Part shown: piece by piece, positions 37,754 through 47,281 of the stretch
Layout of the letters: every line of letters starts with the position of its first letter
Numbering within the stretch: the first letter of the stretch is position 1
DNA from: an uncultured Clostridium sp.
GTDB lineage: Bacteria > Bacillota > Clostridia > TANB77 > CAG-508
Assembly: GCA_900554175.1 (NCBI GenBank)
Contig: USGK01000004.1
Location: 12,289 to 76,288 of the forward strand
Length of the DNA stretch: 64,000 nucleotides
Direction of reading: 5' to 3'
Program-made: the position numbers and the translations under genes
The notes under the pieces: model-generated
Told to the model about the DNA's origin: nothing
The model's database searches: none
What the model saw: the letters and a program-made list of their open reading frames with translations, nothing else

Positions 37754-39960
37754 ATGGGCCTTACTTCCAGTTCAACAGGCTCTAATATGTTAAATAATAA
37801 ATTTAACAATTCAAAAAGAACTTCTACATCATGTACGTATACAATAGCATTAAGTGGAAATCCAAATGTTCGGAAAATCAAGTATTTTTAATGGGCTAAC
37901 TGGTATGCATCAACACACAGGAAACTGGTCACGGTAAAACTGTTTCAAATAGTTGCGGCACCTGTAGTCTTTCAGATTCCAACTTTTTATTTGTAGATAT
38001 TCCTGGAACATATTCTATAATGTCAACTTCAGAAGAAGAAGAAATTGCAAGAAACTACATTTGTTTTGAAAATCCTGATGCCACAATTGTTGTTGTTGAT
38101 AGTACATCACTAGAACGAAATCTTAATTTAGTTCTGCAAATAATTGAAATAACTCCAAACGTTATTGTTTGTGTAAACCTATTAGATGAAGCTAAGAAAA
38201 AAGGTATAAAAATTGATTTAAATAAACTTCAAAAGATACTAAATTGCCCTGTAGTAGGAACAATTGCAACTCAGAAAAGGACTTTAAAAAAACTCTTAAA
38301 AGAAACCGAGACTATTTGCATAAAAAATAGTTTCAAAAATAATAATTTTGAAAATTGTTCTCTTGAAAAATTTTCAAATAAAAATATTAATAATTTACCA
38401 TTTAAAATGGAATATTCCAAAGAAATTGAAGATGCAATAAATCTCCTCTTACCGATACTTAACAAAGAAACTAAAATTCCTGATTATTTACAACGTTGGA
38501 TCTGTATTAAGCTTTTAGATAATGATAAAAAAATCTTAAATTCAATTGAATCACATTTTAAAATAAACTTTTCAGAAAATACAGAACTCTCAAAAACTTT
38601 AGATTCAATTTTTCTTAGTTTTAGAGAAATAAATTTTGAATTTAAAGATAATTTAGTAACTTCAATTGTAAATAAGTGCGCTGAAATCACAAGAGAAGTT
38701 TGCACATATACAAAGAAAAATTACAGTTATAAAGATAGACAAATTGATAAAATACTAACATCAAAAAAATGGGGAATTCCTATTATGTTAGCATTTCTAG
38801 GACTTATATTTTACCTAACAATAACATTTAGCAATTACCCATCAGATCTACTTTTTACTTTTTTTGAATACATTCAAGAAAAACTACTATATTTACTAAA
38901 CTTATTGCATTCACCTGAATGGCTTACAAATATGCTAATTTTTGGCATATTTAAAACCGTAACTTGGATAATTGCTGTTATGCTTCCACCAATGGCTATA
39001 TTTTTCCCACTCTTTACATTTTTAGAAGACTTAGGCTTTTTACCAAGATTATGCTTTAATGTTGATGGATTTTTTAAAAAGGCATCAACTTCTGGTAAAC
39101 AAATGATTACCATGTGCATGGGATTTGGTTGTAATGCTGCTGGAGTAGTTGGCACTAGAATAATCGACTCCCCTAGAGAAAAAATTATTGCTGCCATAAC
39201 AAATTCTTTTGTACCATGCAATGGAAGATACCCCTTTTTAATTGCAATTTCAACAATTTTTATTGCTCATTCACTATCAGGTGTATCTGCATCAATTTTA
39301 TCCAGTTTAACTGTAATATTAATTATTTTACTTGGAATTTTTCTAACAATTATAATATCCAAAATATTATCTAAAACTGTATTAAAAGGACTCCCCTCTT
39401 CATTTATTTTGGAACTTCCACCATACAGGAAACCACAAATTGGAAAAATTGTTGTAAATTCAATTGTAGATAGAACTATTTTTGTATTATTTCGTGCAAT
39501 CAAAGTTGCAATTCCTGCAAGTATAGTTTTATGGTTATTTGCTAATATTTCCATTGACGGTTTAAGTTTACTTTCAATAGTAGCAAATTTCTTAGATCCT
39601 TTTGCACAAATTATGGGGCTTGATGGTTATATTCTAACTGCTTTTATTTTTGGAATGCCAGCAAATGAAATTGTTCTACCAATAATTTTAATGTGTTATT
39701 TAGGTAATAATTCTTTAACAGATATATCTGATTATAAATCAATTCGAGAGATATTACTAAATAATGGTTGGAATATAATTACGGCAATAAATGTAATGAT
39801 TTTTACCTTATTACATTTTCCTTGTCTTACAACTATGCTTACTATAAAAAAAGAAACCGGTAAAACTAAATGGATGTTACTTTCAGCTTTACTCCCTACA
39901 ATATGCGGAATTATTATTTGTACATTTATAAATTTAGTATTTAGTTCATATTTTGTATAG
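37754..39960 (+). CDS. feoB: Ferrous iron transporter FeoB, read with two +1 shifts at CGG
   Basis: ATG 37754 (AGGCGGTGAT upstream) starts a frame that carries IALSGNPNV and then an in-frame CGG at 37871-37873. Skipping the C restores the GTPase P-loop (Gly40-Lys-Ser) and gives FNGLTGMHQHTGNWS. A second CGG at 37932-37934 follows, with a stop directly after it in that frame. Skipping its C gives GKTVSNSCG and the rest of FeoB. The remainder (from 37933) holds DIPGTYSIMSTS and NLLDEAKKKGI of the G domain, then about eight membrane helices with MCMGFGCNAAGVVGTRI. The joined protein is about 734 residues. FeoB imports Fe2+ in anaerobes. Both shift sites rebuild conserved glycines, which argues against simple decay. 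Confidence 0.88.
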
Positions 39961-39969
39961 CCAATATTA

Positions 39970-40009
39970 AAAAAGGTAAAAAGTGAAGTTTTCACTTTTT
40001 ACCTTTTTA
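39970..40009. terminator. Bidirectional terminator between feoB and the next gene
   Basis: The stem AAAAAGGTAAAAAGTGAA/TTCACTTTTTACCTTTTT has A and T tracts on both sides, so it can end both convergent genes. Confidence 0.85.
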
Positions 40010-40951
40010 TTAATCTAATAACTTAAGACCTACGTTTTTAGCTTTATACTTATTTGTTTCTGAATCTAAAACGAATTCTGTCAATGCTTCGTTTAATGAT
40101 TCGCTATTTTGTCTTAAATCTGTTGTATAGTATAAATTAATTTTACTAATTTCAACTCTATTTGTTACAATTTCTTTAAAGGCTTCTGCCATATGTCTGT
40201 CATCTTCACATACTAAAATTAATTGTGGTACAGTTTCAAATCCTGAATCCATTGTGACAAAATTATCATAAAAGTCTTTATAAAAGCTCATTTTATCTAT
40301 AAATTTCTTTTTCCAATCAGATTCTCTTCTTATAACTTCAAATAAAAATTGAATTGATTTACCATTTTTTGTAAGTTTTATTGCACCACCACTTACTTTA
40401 AAAACTTTACCTAAGCTTTTAGCTGTAAGTGCAGGCTTTACGGTATATGAATCAAAAGCTTTAACCTTATTCATATAAGCAATAATAACCTGATTTCCAG
40501 CAAGTCTTTTTTTAAGCATAGCAACAGGTTTAGTATTATCTGATTGTTTCCACTTACATTCAACCTCTTCTCTTGTATCAATTAAATATTTTCCCATCTT
40601 TTCTAGACAATAAACTCTATAAATCCCTTTACCTTCATCTGAAGTAAAATAATATCTTGTTAAAATTTTGCATTTAACTAAAGTATCTAATTTGTTATTC
40701 AATTTATCTTGAGATTTGACTTCAAAACCTCTATGTTCTAACATTTGATAAATTTGTCTAGATGTAATAAATTCAAATTCATTAACTATATTTAAAATTT
40801 CAAAATGTAAATCTGTAATATGACCAATATCAATTTTATGTACAATTTGATTCATAGAAACATATCCATCTTGACCATCAAATGTCTTAATTTCACCTTT
40901 TCTAATAGCGAATGGTGATACCTGCGCTTTGATTTGGCTATCTTCTACCAT
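40010..40951 (-). CDS. Unknown protein with winged-helix N-terminus
   Basis: This 313-residue protein has no signal peptide. Residues 45-105 (DLHFEILNIVNEFEFITSRQIYQMLEHRG, then LDTLVKCKILTRYYFT) look like a winged-helix domain similar to replication-relaxation-type proteins. The C-terminal half has short beta strands around QFLFEVIRRESDW and PQLILVCEDD, which could be a nuclease-like fold, but no catalytic set is clear. ATG 40951 has AAGGGAGGAAT upstream. It is a solitary gene on the minus strand between feoB and the hairpin at 41057. The function is unknown. Confidence 0.65.
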   Translation of the reverse strand: MVEDSQIKAQVSPFAIRKGEIKTFDGQDGYVSMNQIVHKIDIGHITDLHFEILNIVNEFEFITSRQIYQMLEHRGFEVKSQDKLNNKLDTLVKCKILTRYYFTSDEGKGIYRVYCLEKMGKYLIDTREEVECKWKQSDNTKPVAMLKKRLAGNQVIIAYMNKVKAFDSYTVKPALTAKSLGKVFKVSGGAIKLTKNGKSIQFLFEVIRRESDWKKKFIDKMSFYKDFYDNFVTMDSGFETVPQLILVCEDDRHMAEAFKEIVTNRVEISKINLYYTTDLRQNSESLNEALTEFVLDSETNKYKAKNVGLKLLD

Positions 40952-41056
40952 AGCAATTCCTCCCTTTTTTCAAATCAATATACACCAATAATATCACAAA
41001 GTATTAAAAAATACAACAAAAATTTAAAATTTGACTAATGGATTTTTATTTATAAA

Positions 41057-41104
41057 ATAACATTGATATGTATAGATATATAGATTTATACATATCAATG
41101 TTAT
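41057..41104. repeat. Perfect 18-bp inverted repeat
   Basis: ATAACATTGATATGTATA at 41057-41074 is followed, after a 12-base loop, by its exact reverse complement at 41087-41104. No poly-T run follows. It sits between the small gene ending at 41120 and the winged-helix gene starting at 40951, so it may be a terminator without tail or a regulator-binding site. Confidence 0.75.
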
Positions 41105-41119
41105 CTATCAGTTAAATTC

Positions 41120-41260
41120 TCAAACAATTCCCATGTTTTTTATGAATTTTTTTCCTTTTTTTATCATTCTTTTGCCTGTACCACCCATTGTCTCTTTATA
41201 CATTATAATTGCTCCAACTGAAACCATAGTTCCAAACATTACACCTTTAACAAATTTCAT
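41120..41260 (-). CDS. Small protein with a short hydrophobic segment
   Basis: ATG 41260 has GGAGG eight bases upstream and opens a 46-residue protein: a hydrophobic stretch of about 15 residues after the start (VMFGTMVSVGAIIMYK) then a basic tail (KRMIKKGKKFIKNMG). It resembles small YtxH- or DUF3918-type envelope peptides by composition only. It follows the half-size TSUP gene by about 15 bases on the same strand, so it may be the third gene of that unit. Confidence 0.65.
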   Translation of the reverse strand: MKFVKGVMFGTMVSVGAIIMYKETMGGTGKRMIKKGKKFIKNMGIV

Positions 41261-41275
41261 TTTATAACCTCCAAT

Positions 41276-41665
41276 TCATTTTTTATTATTATCTGTATTT
41301 TCTCTCCTAATATACAGTTTTTTGAAGTTATAAATTTCCATTACTGCAATTAAGAGTAAAAAGAAACCAAAATATTTTTTTAGTAATTTAACATCTAGAA
41401 CAGTTGAAATCTTTGCTCCTATAATTGCCCCATTTATCCCAGCTACAATAATAATCCAAACTTTTTTTAAGATAATATTCTTATTTTTAATATTCATAAA
41501 AATAGCAGTAATAGCAGTTGGAATAAAAAAAATCAAATTTGCTCCCTGTGCTAAATGTTGCTCAACACCTAAAAAAAAAGTAAGTAAAAAAACAAGTACA
41601 GCTCCACCGCCACATCCCAAACTGCTTACCATTCCTGAAATAAAACCACAAATTATAACTTTCAA
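41276..41665 (-). CDS. Half-size TSUP/TauE-SafE family membrane protein
   Basis: This 129-residue protein has about four membrane helices and shows the TauE/SafE hallmark of a small-residue-rich first helix (FISGMVSSLGCGGGAVLVFLL). Full TauE/SafE proteins have two such repeats in one chain of about 250 residues. This protein corresponds to one repeat. The neighbouring gene upstream has the other repeat, so the two chains may pair. The family moves sulfite, sulfonates or related anions. The substrate here is unknown. The gap to the other half gene is only 27 bases. Confidence 0.8.
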   Translation of the reverse strand: MKVIICGFISGMVSSLGCGGGAVLVFLLTFFLGVEQHLAQGANLIFFIPTAITAIFMNIKNKNIILKKVWIIIVAGINGAIIGAKISTVLDVKLLKKYFGFFLLLIAVMEIYNFKKLYIRRENTDNNKK

Positions 41666-41692
41666 TTTAATAAAATCTCCTTAATTTATAAA

Positions 41693-42040
41693 TTATCTTA
41701 TAATCATATTAACTCCCATATAAATGAGAAATCCGATAAAAATTAATTTTAAGCTTTTATCAGAAATTTTATTAATAAATTTTGAGCCTATAAAACTTCC
41801 AATTACACCACCAATTGCAGCTAAAACTCCTATTCTAAAATCTATATATTTGTTTTGGGCATAAAAAAAACTTGTTACACAAACCATTGTCAATACACAC
41901 AAAATTGATGTTGCTCTACTCTCTACTTGACCCATTTTTAAAATATAAATAAAGCTGGGAACTAATATCATTCCACCTCCTGTAGAGAATAGTCCTGATA
42001 TTATCCCAGCAATTATTCCAATAATTATTTTTTTAAACAT
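41693..42040 (-). CDS. Half-size TSUP/TauE-SafE family membrane protein
   Basis: This 115-residue protein has four helices and the same first-helix motif, IIAGIISGLFSTGGGMILVPSFI, as its neighbour. It is the first of the two half genes in transcription order. Sequence divergence between the halves is large, which points to an old split rather than a recent frameshift in a full-length gene: each half has its own start and ribosome-binding context and complete helices. The pair with the small basic protein downstream looks like one operon. Confidence 0.8.
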   Translation of the reverse strand: MFKKIIIGIIAGIISGLFSTGGGMILVPSFIYILKMGQVESRATSILCVLTMVCVTSFFYAQNKYIDFRIGVLAAIGGVIGSFIGSKFINKISDKSLKLIFIGFLIYMGVNMIIR

Positions 42041-42086
42041 ATTACCCTACTTCTGTTTTTTAGTAGTGTAACCAATATGCTTTTTT

Positions 42087-43325
42087 TTATTCACTTACTT
42101 CAAATACATCTTTAGATTCGCCACATACAGGACATACCCAATTTTCTGGCAATTCATCAAAAGTAGTTCCTGGCTTTATCCCTGCTTTTTCATTTCCTGT
42201 TTTTGGATTGTAAATATATTTACAAACTCCACAAACATATTTCGCATTTTTATCTTCTTTTTGCATTGATAAATTTCTATATCCTAAAGCTAATGCAGCA
42301 ATAACCATTAATATAAAAGATAATGCTTTCCAAATTCCACTATCGAACAATATTATAGCAAACATTCCAAAAGCTGCACTAATTGCATATAGTATTAAAA
42401 CGGCTTGTTTTTGTGAAAAACCTTTTTGTACTAATTTGTGGTGTAAATGTCCTTTATCAGCTTTAAATATTGCCTTTAATGACCTTCCTTTTGCAACTCT
42501 TCTTACTATAGCACATGCAACATCTAAAATTGGTAATCCTAAAACTAATATTGGAAGAGCAATTACAACAGCTGTATATGTTTTAGCAATTCCTAAAATA
42601 GAAATTATAGACAATATAAATCCTAGAAAATTTGATCCTGTATCTCCAATAAACGTTTTTGCCGGCGAAAAATTAAATGGTAAAAAACCCGCTAGTGATC
42701 CAATTAATGATGTTATAAGTAATATTCCTATAATTGGTGAGTTATTAAGTGCAAATATTATAAGTAACGATACACAAGAAATCAGTGCAATTCCAGATGA
42801 TAATCCATCTAAACCGTCAATCAAATTTATTGCATTTGTTATTCCTACAATCCAAATTACTGTAATTACAAAAGAAACTTCATTTGTTAATCCTAATCCT
42901 GACAATACAGGTATACTAATCTGATCTATTTCCACACCAAAAGCTACTGTAACAATAGCTGCTAAAACTTGACCAGCTAATTTCTGTAAAGGTTTTAATG
43001 TCTTTACATCATCTATAATCCCTGTAATTGTTATAATAATTATCCCTATTAATATTCCTATAAGCTTTTTAAAATATTCTTCTTCTCCAAAAAGATTAAT
43101 ACTTCCTTCTATAGACATAACAGTAATCAAATAAATTACAGATATTAAAAATCCTGCAATTACTGCTACTCCTCCAAGCTTTGGCATCGCCTTTTTTCTC
43201 ATTCTTCTATCATCTTTTGGCACATCAACAGCGCCTATTTTATTTGCTAACTTTATAGAATATGGAGTTGCTATAAGTACTACTATAAAAGATAATAAAA
43301 AAGCTATTGCTATATTTCCCCACAT
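42087..43325 (-). CDS. WecA/TagO-like transferase fused to rubredoxin
   Basis: This 412-residue protein combines two known parts. Residues 1-350 are a polytopic phospho-N-acetylhexosamine transferase of the MraY/WecA/TagO group, with IGAVDVPKDDRR, the metal-binding NLIDGLDGLSSG (near 165) and GDTGSNFLGF (near 225), and GHLHHKLVQKG (near 305). These enzymes attach a sugar-1-phosphate to undecaprenyl phosphate. The last 50 residues are a rubredoxin domain: YVCGVCKYIYNP, PENWVCPVCG, giving a CxxC...CxxC iron site. I am not aware of this fusion as a standard family architecture. The frame is continuous and no splice of two genes is seen. It precedes rpiB upstream by about 13 bases in the transcription order. 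Confidence 0.88.
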   Translation of the reverse strand: MWGNIAIAFLLSFIVVLIATPYSIKLANKIGAVDVPKDDRRMRKKAMPKLGGVAVIAGFLISVIYLITVMSIEGSINLFGEEEYFKKLIGILIGIIIITITGIIDDVKTLKPLQKLAGQVLAAIVTVAFGVEIDQISIPVLSGLGLTNEVSFVITVIWIVGITNAINLIDGLDGLSSGIALISCVSLLIIFALNNSPIIGILLITSLIGSLAGFLPFNFSPAKTFIGDTGSNFLGFILSIISILGIAKTYTAVVIALPILVLGLPILDVACAIVRRVAKGRSLKAIFKADKGHLHHKLVQKGFSQKQAVLILYAISAAFGMFAIILFDSGIWKALSFILMVIAALALGYRNLSMQKEDKNAKYVCGVCKYIYNPKTGNEKAGIKPGTTFDELPENWVCPVCGESKDVFEVSE

Positions 43326-43338
43326 AATATACCTCCAA

Positions 43339-43785
43339 CTACTTCATATTTTCTTTTTCAATTTTTTCAATCATATCTATTCTTTCTTGATATCTTCCAC
43401 CCTTAAAATCAGTTGCAATCCATGTTCTAACGGTTCTTATTGCTTCATCTACTTCTATAGTATCTCCACTTAAAGCAATAATATTTACATTATCATCCGC
43501 TTTTGCCCTTTTTGCTTCCTCTTCTCCATAAACATTTGCAGCTCTGATTCCTTTAAATTTATTAGCTACAATAGTCATCCCATGACCTGATCTACATATT
43601 AATATTCCCAAATTACATTCTTTATTTACAATAGATTTTGCAACTTTTTGTGCATATATAGGGTAATCTGTTCTCTCTTCACTATCTGTTCCAAAATCTA
43701 TATATTCAATTCCTACTTCATCAAAATATTTTTTTATTTCTAATTTTAGTTTAAAACCACCATGGTCATTTCCTAAAGCTATCAT
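43339..43785 (-). CDS. rpiB: Ribose-5-phosphate isomerase B
   Basis: This 148-residue enzyme interconverts ribose-5-phosphate and ribulose-5-phosphate. IALGNDHGGFKLK and GILICRSGHGMTIVANKFKGIRAA (about residues 60-84) are the RpiB active-site motifs, where the usual Cys of the CGTG motif is replaced in the ICRSGHG pattern. I start it at ATG 43785 because AAGGAG lies seven bases before it; a longer frame to 43836 has none. It is the upstream partner of the WecA-rubredoxin gene, with a 13-base gap. Confidence 0.93.
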   Translation of the reverse strand: MIALGNDHGGFKLKLEIKKYFDEVGIEYIDFGTDSEERTDYPIYAQKVAKSIVNKECNLGILICRSGHGMTIVANKFKGIRAANVYGEEEAKRAKADDNVNIIALSGDTIEVDEAIRTVRTWIATDFKGGRYQERIDMIEKIEKENMK

Positions 43786-43859
43786 TCTATCACTCCTTAA
43801 TAAATTTAATATAGCATAATTAATTATATATTGCAACTTAATTTTAATAAAAATTTAAT

Positions 43860-43888
43860 TTGCTTTTTATTGTAATTTAAGTTATAAT
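43860..43888 (+). promoter_or_regulatory. Promoter giving a nearly leaderless mRNA
   Basis: TTGCTT (43860-43865) and TATAAT (43883-43888) are 17 bases apart. The ATG of the pseudouridine synthase gene is at 43896, seven bases after the -10 box, and no ribosome-binding site lies between them. Confidence 0.65.
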
Positions 43889-43895
43889 ACAATCT

Positions 43896-44753
43896 ATGAA
43901 AAAATTAATTGTAACGAAAAAATATAATAATAAAAAATTATCAAACTTTGTTTTGTCTAACCTTACATGTATTTCTAGCAACTTATTTTATAAAACTCTA
44001 CGAAAAAAAGATATAAAAGTAAATGGTAAAAGAACCAATAAAGACATTATAATTTTTGAAAATGATGAAATTTTAATTTATATTGATGATAAAATTTTAG
44101 AACATCAAGCCGAATTAAATATAATATATGAGGATCAAAATATATTAATTGTAAATAAACCTATTGGAATTGAAGTAACTGGTAATAAGAGTTTGACAAA
44201 AATTATCCACAGTAAATACACTAATTGTGGATTCCTACCTATGCCATGTCATAGATTAGACAGAAATACTAAAGGTTTAGTCCTGTTCGCAAAAAATCAA
44301 GAAAGTTTAAATATTTTACTTGACAAATTTAAAAAACATGAAATAGAGAAACATTATTTAGCTTTAGTTTATGGAATTCCCTATCCACCTTCTCAAAAAT
44401 TAATAGCATATTTATTTAAAGATAGTTCTAAATCGTTAGTCTATATATCAGATACTCCAAAAAAAGGTTATTCTAAAATAATAACTTCCTATTGTATTGT
44501 AGAAAAATATTCTAATAATACATCACTTTTAAATGTTGAAATTGAAACAGGTAAAACCCATCAAATTCGTGCACATCTATCTCATATTGGTTATCCAATT
44601 GTTGGTGATGGAAAATATGGAATTAACTCTGTAAACAAAAAATTTGGAAAAAACTACCAAGAACTTACAAGTTTTAGCTTAAAATTTAATTTCAAAAGTG
44701 ATAGCGGATTTTTAAATTATTTAAATAATAAAGAATTTAAATTAACACTTTAA
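43896..44753 (+). CDS. RluA-family RNA pseudouridine synthase
   Basis: This 285-residue protein has the catalytic signature HRLDRNTKGLVLFAK (residues 126-140, with Asp129) of RluA-type pseudouridine synthases, preceded by an S4-like RNA-binding domain (residues 15-60). TGKTHQIRAHLSHIGYPIVGDGKYG near residue 217 is the second conserved block. It isomerises uridine in rRNA or tRNA, and the exact target cannot be read here. The start is ATG 43896 with no ribosome-binding site, consistent with a leaderless message from the TATAAT just upstream. Confidence 0.92.
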   Translation: MKKLIVTKKYNNKKLSNFVLSNLTCISSNLFYKTLRKKDIKVNGKRTNKDIIIFENDEILIYIDDKILEHQAELNIIYEDQNILIVNKPIGIEVTGNKSLTKIIHSKYTNCGFLPMPCHRLDRNTKGLVLFAKNQESLNILLDKFKKHEIEKHYLALVYGIPYPPSQKLIAYLFKDSSKSLVYISDTPKKGYSKIITSYCIVEKYSNNTSLLNVEIETGKTHQIRAHLSHIGYPIVGDGKYGINSVNKKFGKNYQELTSFSLKFNFKSDSGFLNYLNNKEFKLTL

Positions 44754-44760
44754 TATTTTA

Positions 44761-44816
44761 AAAGTTATGAAACACTTGAATACATTAGCATTCCGAGTAT
44801 TTCATAACTTTTTTAT
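44761..44816. terminator. Bidirectional terminator
   Basis: The stem AAAGTTATGAAA/TTTCATAACTTT closes both the pseudouridine synthase gene and the convergent dockerin gene. T runs lie outside the stem on both strands. Confidence 0.8.
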
Positions 44817-44820
44817 ATAA

Positions 44821-47026
44821 CTAATTTGTAATAATTTTTGCAAGTATAGACAAATCAGATATGTCTATATGTCCATCTCCATTTAGATCACCAACTTTTA
44901 TTTGTCTTTCATCAAAATCAGCTTTTCCTACTATATATGCTGCCATGATTCCTAAATCAGATATATCTAATTTTCCATCTAAATTTAGATCACCTAACAA
45001 GTCTTTTTCTATTATATTATCTACACACACTTTTACAGTTTGGTTATTTCCAAGCATATCTGTTAAAGTCACTAATTCTGATGAATTTTTATCAAATGTT
45101 TTATAAATATATATTTCATTTATTCCAAAAGGTGTAGTTTTTGAATATGAATTAAAAATTTTTCTAAAATTTATATCAACACTTTTATCTGATTTCATTT
45201 CACTAGCATATCTCCAGCCAGTTTTATACCAATCGGAATAACTTCCATTCGAATCCTTTTCTTGAAGTGCCCTATTAGATTTTATTACTACTGTAACTTT
45301 ACCATTTGTTTTATCTTCTATACTCTTTATGCATGAATAATTAAATTTTGTAGCATTTTTAACAACATTTTTAAAGTTTTGTCTATCTTTCTCGTTTTCA
45401 TAAGACTCTACTCTATATATTCCCCCATTTCTTATTTGGTTATTTTTAGATGCAGTTGGTCTCATATTTGTATTTAATAAATTAACTTTTATCATATTAC
45501 TAAATCGTATATAATCATCAGAAGTTCCTAAATCTGTTATCTCATTTCCTTCTGAATCTGTCGCATTTTTATCTAATACACTATAGTAAATTCCTGCAAC
45601 TTTGTTAACATTATCTAGATAATTTATATCATTTTTGTTTCCCACTTCATCTTCCACATTTGTAATGTAGTGATCTGTATAAAAAAATGTATCATTCCCA
45701 AATTTTTGAATAAAAGAACCTTCATAATGCTTTGCATAAACCATGTTATTTTCTGAATTTATATTTAAAGTTCCCTCTTTCAATTTATAGCTTCCATTAT
45801 TCTCTACTATACTTGAGCAATTGACTATTGATTCATCTTCTATATTTTTAAAATCATTGCTTACATAAAATCTATCATCAGCTTGTACCCAATTTCCGTT
45901 AATAGAATTTGAAAGCCATCTTTGTACAGTTCCATAAGGATCTAATTTTACATACATTGTATATTTATATTTACTATTAGTACCATTCTTCAAAATATAC
46001 CCACCAAGTAAAGAATGACTTTTGCATAGTAAATTTTCAGTTGAATCAGAATATCTTTCTGAAAATCTTTCAAAATCAACTTTTTTACATTCTCCAAATT
46101 TTAAATTTTGACAATTTATATCTTGTTGCTCTTCCTCTGTTCCTAGATTGACTTCTCTTATATATGTATCAAAAACTGGATAATTAAGCTCATACCATGG
46201 GCATTTCAATTGAATAGGATTTCCATTATCATCCAAATAGTATTCTTTTTCTGTAATAACCTTTCCTTTAGAATTATATATTGGATTACCTTCTTTATCT
46301 AATACTACTTTTTCTCTTATAAGTACTCCAATATCTTCATTAATATTAAGCTTTTTGTATTTTTCTGATGTAGTATCTAGACCATGATTACTTAAACTCT
46401 CTTCATCTCCTTTTAAATAATAAACTTTACTTCCATCATCCAATATTCTAGTTGAAAAACAAGATAAATATAACTTTCCATCATCATCTTTAAACCATTT
46501 AGGTCCCCAGGTATTTGTACTTAAATCATATTTGTTATTTTCAAACCTTCCGTATTTTATATCTATAAGGGTAATTAAATATTCCATTTCCTTCATATGT
46601 AATATTTGTCCAATTTAGTAAATCTTTACTTTTAAATATATTAACTACCATTTGTCCATCAGTACTTCCTCCTTTAGTTACTGCTATATAAAATATACCA
46701 TTTATGTATATCATATTAGCATCTCTTCCCATTATTCCTGTTTCGCCTATATATGTAAAATCTTTTCCATTGTTTGTTACATATAACTGTATATTTTGGT
46801 CTACACTTTTTTTTATTTCATTTTTTGATTCATTTTTTTCAATGTTAACTGTAAAAAACATTCCTATTGCTAAATTTTCGTTATTTAAATAGTTTTCGTC
46901 TAAATCATTTAATTCTTTATTTTCATCCAAATAATCTATTGCAATAGATTGTGGTTTATTTACAATCATTATATTGAAAAACATTACCAACATCGTAATA
47001 ATTGCTATTATTTTTAATCTTTGCAT
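44821..47026 (-). CDS. Secreted beta-propeller-like protein with dockerin, read with a +1 shift at CGG
   Basis: ATG 47026 (GGAGGTTAATT upstream) opens a protein with a signal peptide (residues 1-25) and beta-rich repeats such as LYVTNNGKDFTYIGETG and SKDLLNWTNI, typical of glycoside hydrolase family 43-like propellers. At 46552-46550 the zero frame has CGG followed by AAG GTT TGA. Skipping the C gives IGRFENNKYDLSTNTWGPKWF and the continuous rest of the domain. Near the C-terminus two dockerin repeats are visible, GDLNLDGKLDISDLGIM and GDLNGDGHIDISDLSIL, each with calcium-binding Asp/Asn residues. The protein would be attached to a cohesin-bearing surface or scaffold protein. Sugar specificity is unknown. 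Confidence 0.78.
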
Positions 47027-47281
47027 AATTAACCTCCAATTCTTCAAAATTTTATTTTTGACTTTTTTATATTCACAATTATATTTGTCATAATCCTATT
47101 TCTTATGTCTCTTTATTTTATACTATATAATTTTATTAAATATTAATTTTCCTTTCGGATACAACACTTTAGAGACTTTTTACATTTTTATTACATTTAA
47201 ATTACGATATTTTATAATTACATTTAATTATAATAGAATTACTTAGGCTTATATGTATTATGATATTTCTATGTTATATTT

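Noticed and set aside
37754..39960. feoB as a simple pseudogene
   Set aside because: Apart from the two CGG sites the gene has no damage over 2.2 kb, and both sites rebuild conserved glycines. Decay would be expected to leave other stops or shifts.
42087..43325. The rubredoxin end as a separate overlapping gene
   Set aside because: The frame is continuous, and no start or ribosome-binding site lies at the domain border.
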